Shown: positions 61,652-64,000 of the stretch, piece after piece
Layout: each line of letters begins with the position of its first letter
Position numbering within the stretch: the stretch's first letter is position 1
Source of the DNA: UBA1479 sp040216635
Lineage (GTDB): Bacteria > Pseudomonadota > Alphaproteobacteria > Rhodospirillales > Casp-alpha2
NCBI GenBank assembly: GCA_040216635.1
Contig: JAVJOU010000018.1
Coordinates: forward strand, 1-64,000
Length of the DNA stretch: 64,000 nucleotides
Reading direction: 5' to 3'
The notes under the pieces: generated by a model
Database searches by the model: none
Told to the model about the DNA's origin: nothing
The model's input: only the letters and a program-made list of their open reading frames with translations
Made by a program: the position numbers and the translations under genes

Positions 61652-62971
61652 ATGGATTATTTCGACCGACGCGGCGTCCAATTCCTGTATTTGAACATTG
61701 GCCATCTTCTGGACCACTTTTTCCTTCTGATCTACGCAACGGCCGTGTTGTCGATTTCTCTCGATCCGGCGTTCCAACTGACGTTCGCCACGGCGATCAA
61801 AGATTTCCTGGGCGTGCTTCCGTTTGAAGGTGGGGCCGTTACATCGATCGCCGAATGGGCGGACGGTTTGTCTGAAAAGGGATCTTACGGATTTCTTTTG
61901 GCTCTCTCGACGGCGAGCTTTATCGCCTTCGGTGCGTTTTCGATCCCGGCTGGCTGGCTCGGCGATAAATGGTCGAAGCACGGCATGATTTCCGTATTCT
62001 TTATCGGCATCGGTACGGCTTCCATGCTGACGGGCTTCGCCAACGGCCCTTATCAGGTGGCTGCGGGGCTTTTGGCCATCGGTGTGTTCGCCGCCATCTA
62101 TCATCCGGTCGGAATCGCCATGGTCGCGGAAAACGCCAAATCGCTGGGCCGGGAGTTGGGCATCAACGGCGTTTGGGGCAATGTCGGCGTGGCTTGCGCG
62201 GCCGTGGTCACCGGCTATCTGGCCGACCAGATCAGTTGGCGCGCAGCTTTCATCCTGCCCGGCGTTGTCTCCATCGTCATCGGCGCGTCCTATCTGTGGT
62301 TTTCCAGCAACGCCCCGGAGCCTCATCCCCTGGCCAAAAAGGACAAATTCATCGGTGCGTCCGTGTCCGAGGTAAAGCGTGCCATCGCCGTTGTTCTGCT
62401 GGCTTCCGCCCCCGGCATGTTGATCTTCAATTCGACGACCAATTCCCTGCCCAAATTGTTCGACGAACGCTTGGGTGGGATTGCCGTCAACCTGTCCGAA
62501 GTCGGCATGTGGACCTTCGGCGTCTTCCTGATCGCTTCCGTCGCGCAGGTGATCATGGGGCATTTGCTGGACAAATACCGGCTGAAACCGATTTACCTGA
62601 CTGCCGTCGCATTACAGGCGCCGCTGATCTTCCTGGTCGGCTATGCGCACGGTATCGGCATGCTGGGTAGCGCCACGGCAATGATGTTCATCGTCTTTTC
62701 GATCATTCCTATCCACGACACCATCATCGCCCGTTTCACCTCCAAGGAAATCCGCTCGCGCGTATTCGCCTTGAAGTATCTGGTCGGATTGCTGGTCGGT
62801 GCCGCAGCCTTGCCGCTGACGGGCTGGTTGCATGCGACGGTAGGCGGCTTCACCATGGTGTTCATGGTGTTGGGCGCGCTGGCTATATTCGAAAGCTGTG
62901 TCACGTTCTTCCTGCCGGCCCGTGATCATCTGACACAGAAAGCCGAAGCGGCGGCTCAGCCTGCCGAGTAG
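61652..62971 (+). CDS. MFS transporter, FSR-like
   Basis: 439 residues with 12 hydrophobic segments. The N-terminus YLNIGHLLDHFFLLIYATAV resembles the fosmidomycin-resistance (Fsr) subgroup, as do GIGTASMLTGFANG and YHPVGIAMVAENAKSLGREL. The substrate cannot be named. Divergent from the AraC regulator. The gene ends 23 bp from the convergent exonuclease gene. Confidence 0.86.
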   Translation: MDYFDRRGVQFLYLNIGHLLDHFFLLIYATAVLSISLDPAFQLTFATAIKDFLGVLPFEGGAVTSIAEWADGLSEKGSYGFLLALSTASFIAFGAFSIPAGWLGDKWSKHGMISVFFIGIGTASMLTGFANGPYQVAAGLLAIGVFAAIYHPVGIAMVAENAKSLGRELGINGVWGNVGVACAAVVTGYLADQISWRAAFILPGVVSIVIGASYLWFSSNAPEPHPLAKKDKFIGASVSEVKRAIAVVLLASAPGMLIFNSTTNSLPKLFDERLGGIAVNLSEVGMWTFGVFLIASVAQVIMGHLLDKYRLKPIYLTAVALQAPLIFLVGYAHGIGMLGSATAMMFIVFSIIPIHDTIIARFTSKEIRSRVFALKYLVGLLVGAAALPLTGWLHATVGGFTMVFMVLGALAIFESCVTFFLPARDHLTQKAEAAAQPAE

Positions 62972-62994
62972 CTGGCCGAACGACTTAAGGGGCG

Positions 62995-63570
62995 TTAGAA
63001 CTTCCCTTTGGCCCGGGCCCGGCGGAGAGCCTCTGCAACGCAACGGCTGTCCGCGAGGGCTTGGTGCATAGCGCCCGGCGGCTCGAAATCGAGAATGCCG
63101 GGCAGGTCCGACGAATTGGGAGTTTGGGAAAGACCGGCTATCGCCATGACTTGCGGGCGCACATCGCCGCACCGGCAATGGGCCAGAGGGTTTCCCATCC
63201 CATAAAGCTGACAATTATGGACGATGTGGCTCAACTCGTCCCCGAAGCCGAGGAAATCCGTCGCGGGGCCTGTGAAGTCGGCGAATAGGTCAAGGGCCGG
63301 TTTCAGGTCCATGGCCTCTCGGTCCAGGCGGTCTTGGGTGATCCCGGTCAGATTTATGAAATAGCCGTCCAGCTTGGGATTGATGCGTGGGCGGACCAAA
63401 ACCTCAAAGGCGTCCAGTTCTTCCAGGTCCGGTGTGTCCGCCAGTTTGACCGCGCCGATCTGGACGATTTCCATTTCCTCGCCCGGTGCGGACCAACGAC
63501 GTTGAAATGCGCCGTTCCAGGCGGTCCATTCCAAATCCATGACGATGATGGCCAGATCATCCCCTTTCAT
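62995..63570 (-). CDS. DnaQ-like 3'-5' exonuclease
   Basis: 191 residues of the DEDD exonuclease fold. Exo I is VMDLEWTAWN (Asp and Glu), Exo II lies in DFLGFGDE, and Exo III has HQALADSRCVAEALR (His-x4-Asp). It is a stand-alone exonuclease, KapD/ERI1-like, and not the epsilon subunit of Pol III, which would carry a longer C-terminus. It follows the Sua5 gene by 3 bp. Confidence 0.83.
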   Translation of the reverse strand: MKGDDLAIIVMDLEWTAWNGAFQRRWSAPGEEMEIVQIGAVKLADTPDLEELDAFEVLVRPRINPKLDGYFINLTGITQDRLDREAMDLKPALDLFADFTGPATDFLGFGDELSHIVHNCQLYGMGNPLAHCRCGDVRPQVMAIAGLSQTPNSSDLPGILDFEPPGAMHQALADSRCVAEALRRARAKGKF

Positions 63571-63573
63571 GGG

Positions 63574-64000
63574 TCAGGTATCCTCTGTCCGGGCGGCGCG
63601 GGTCAGGCGGTCGTTGATGGCACGGCCCAGGCCCGTATCGGGGATCGGCATGACCGCGATGGCACGGGCCGGGCCGCTGTCCAGTTCATGCAGCATGGCG
63701 AATAGGTTTGCCGCCGCTTCGGTGGTGTTGCCCACGGGGCTGAGGTTAAGGGAGCTTTCGGGCGTGTCTGGGCCGAAGCCGAGCAATACCTCGCCTTCCC
63801 CGGCCGCATCGGCGTTCAGGCGCAAAGGCTTTCCGGGGGCGTAATGACGCGCCAGCATACCCGGCGAACGGGGGCCGTCCGGGCCGATTTCATGGCTTTC
63901 CGCAACCTGTCCGCAGACCGCTTCCAGGTCTTCGCGGGCAAGGCCGCCCGGGCGCAGGATCACCGCGCGGTTCCCGGTGGCGTCGACCACCGTGGATTCC
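63574..64000 (-). CDS. Sua5/YrdC-type L-threonylcarbamoyladenylate synthase, C-terminal part (cut by window end)
   Basis: About 142 residues are visible, open to the window edge in frame ESTVVDATGNRAVILRPGG. This includes the end of the YrdC domain (STVVDATG) and a C-terminal Sua5 domain with RSPGMLARHYAP. The enzyme makes threonylcarbamoyl-AMP for the t6A37 tRNA modification. Sua5-type proteins carry the extra domain seen here, TsaC-type do not. The rest lies beyond base 64000. Confidence 0.88.
   Translation of the reverse strand, partial: ESTVVDATGNRAVILRPGGLAREDLEAVCGQVAESHEIGPDGPRSPGMLARHYAPGKPLRLNADAAGEGEVLLGFGPDTPESSLNLSPVGNTTEAAANLFAMLHELDSGPARAIAVMPIPDTGLGRAINDRLTRAARTEDT

Noticed and set aside
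1..64000. tRNA, rRNA, CRISPR, insertion sequences, prophage
   Set aside because: No tRNA cloverleaf with a T-loop, no repeat-spacer array, no transposase or integrase gene was seen in any intergenic gap.

Overview
The window looks like a chromosomal segment of a GC-rich alphaproteobacterium, most likely in or near the Rhodospirillales. Three things point there. The genes follow the conserved alphaproteobacterial orders rpsF-rpsR-DUF2232-rplI ... dnaB-alr ... radA-cvpA-purF, fabD-fabG-acpP-fabF-mltG ... yicC-gmk ... and lptF-lptG-lptD-surA-pdxA-rsmA. There are two chemoreceptors, one a soluble type common in that group. Several genes use TTG or GTG starts behind good ribosome binding sites. 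I see no tRNA, rRNA, CRISPR array, insertion sequence or prophage, and no gap above about 255 bp lacks a gene.

Layout. 1-10.2 kb: the end of a chemoreceptor with a PilZ-like tail, a DNA glycosylase, an iron-type alcohol dehydrogenase, a FecR-domain exported protein, a lone cobalamin gene (threonine-phosphate decarboxylase) overlapping a TPR-glycosyltransferase gene, a soluble chemoreceptor, an exported TPR protein and a GT-B glycosyltransferase. 8.8-14.5 kb (minus strand): radA-cvpA-purF followed by an SDR and the glycosyltransferase. 14.6-18.5 kb: accessory genes, namely a small TPR-like protein coupled to a CitE-like lyase, a TauD-type dioxygenase, a cupin, and an MNT/HEPN toxin-antitoxin module preceded by two near-identical palindromes. 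18.5-27 kb (minus strand): mlaF, mlaE, alr, dnaB, cfa and the rpsF-rpsR-DUF2232-rplI operon with promoter, leader hairpin and terminator.

27-39.6 kb: the fatty-acid operon fabD-fabG-acpP-fabF with mltG, then a 5-kb accessory block (alpha/beta-hydrolase-fold protein, Popeye-like cyclic-nucleotide-binding membrane protein, two SDRs, a LysR regulator, an SGNH-like exported protein), then yicC-gmk. 39.6-48.8 kb (minus strand): a second TauD-like dioxygenase, rsmA, pdxA, surA, lptD, lptG and lptF, which together cover outer-membrane assembly, 16S rRNA dimethylation and pyridoxal phosphate synthesis. 48.8-64 kb: mostly metabolic and transport genes, including a DmdC-like acyl-CoA dehydrogenase, an N-acyl-D-amino-acid deacylase, a DUF2061 membrane protein behind a Fur-like palindrome, an AsmA-like protein with an amphipathic repeat tail, a DSD1-family PLP enzyme, ChrA, YaaA, an ArsC/Spx-like protein, two MFS transporters, a TSUP permease, a rhodanese, an AraC regulator, a DnaQ-like exonuclease and the end of a Sua5-type tRNA-modification gene.

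The best candidate for a little-described system is the toxin-antitoxin module at 17.6-18.5 kb. Its MNT nucleotidyltransferase antitoxin carries an N-terminal ribbon-helix-helix-like segment, and two 14-bp palindromes lie just before its start, so the antitoxin may repress its own operon directly. Also worth checking are an SDR lacking the catalytic Ser and Lys, a hydrolase-fold protein with Cys in the nucleophile elbow, the Popeye-like protein, the repeat-bearing linker of LptD, and the Fur-like box before the DUF2061 gene.
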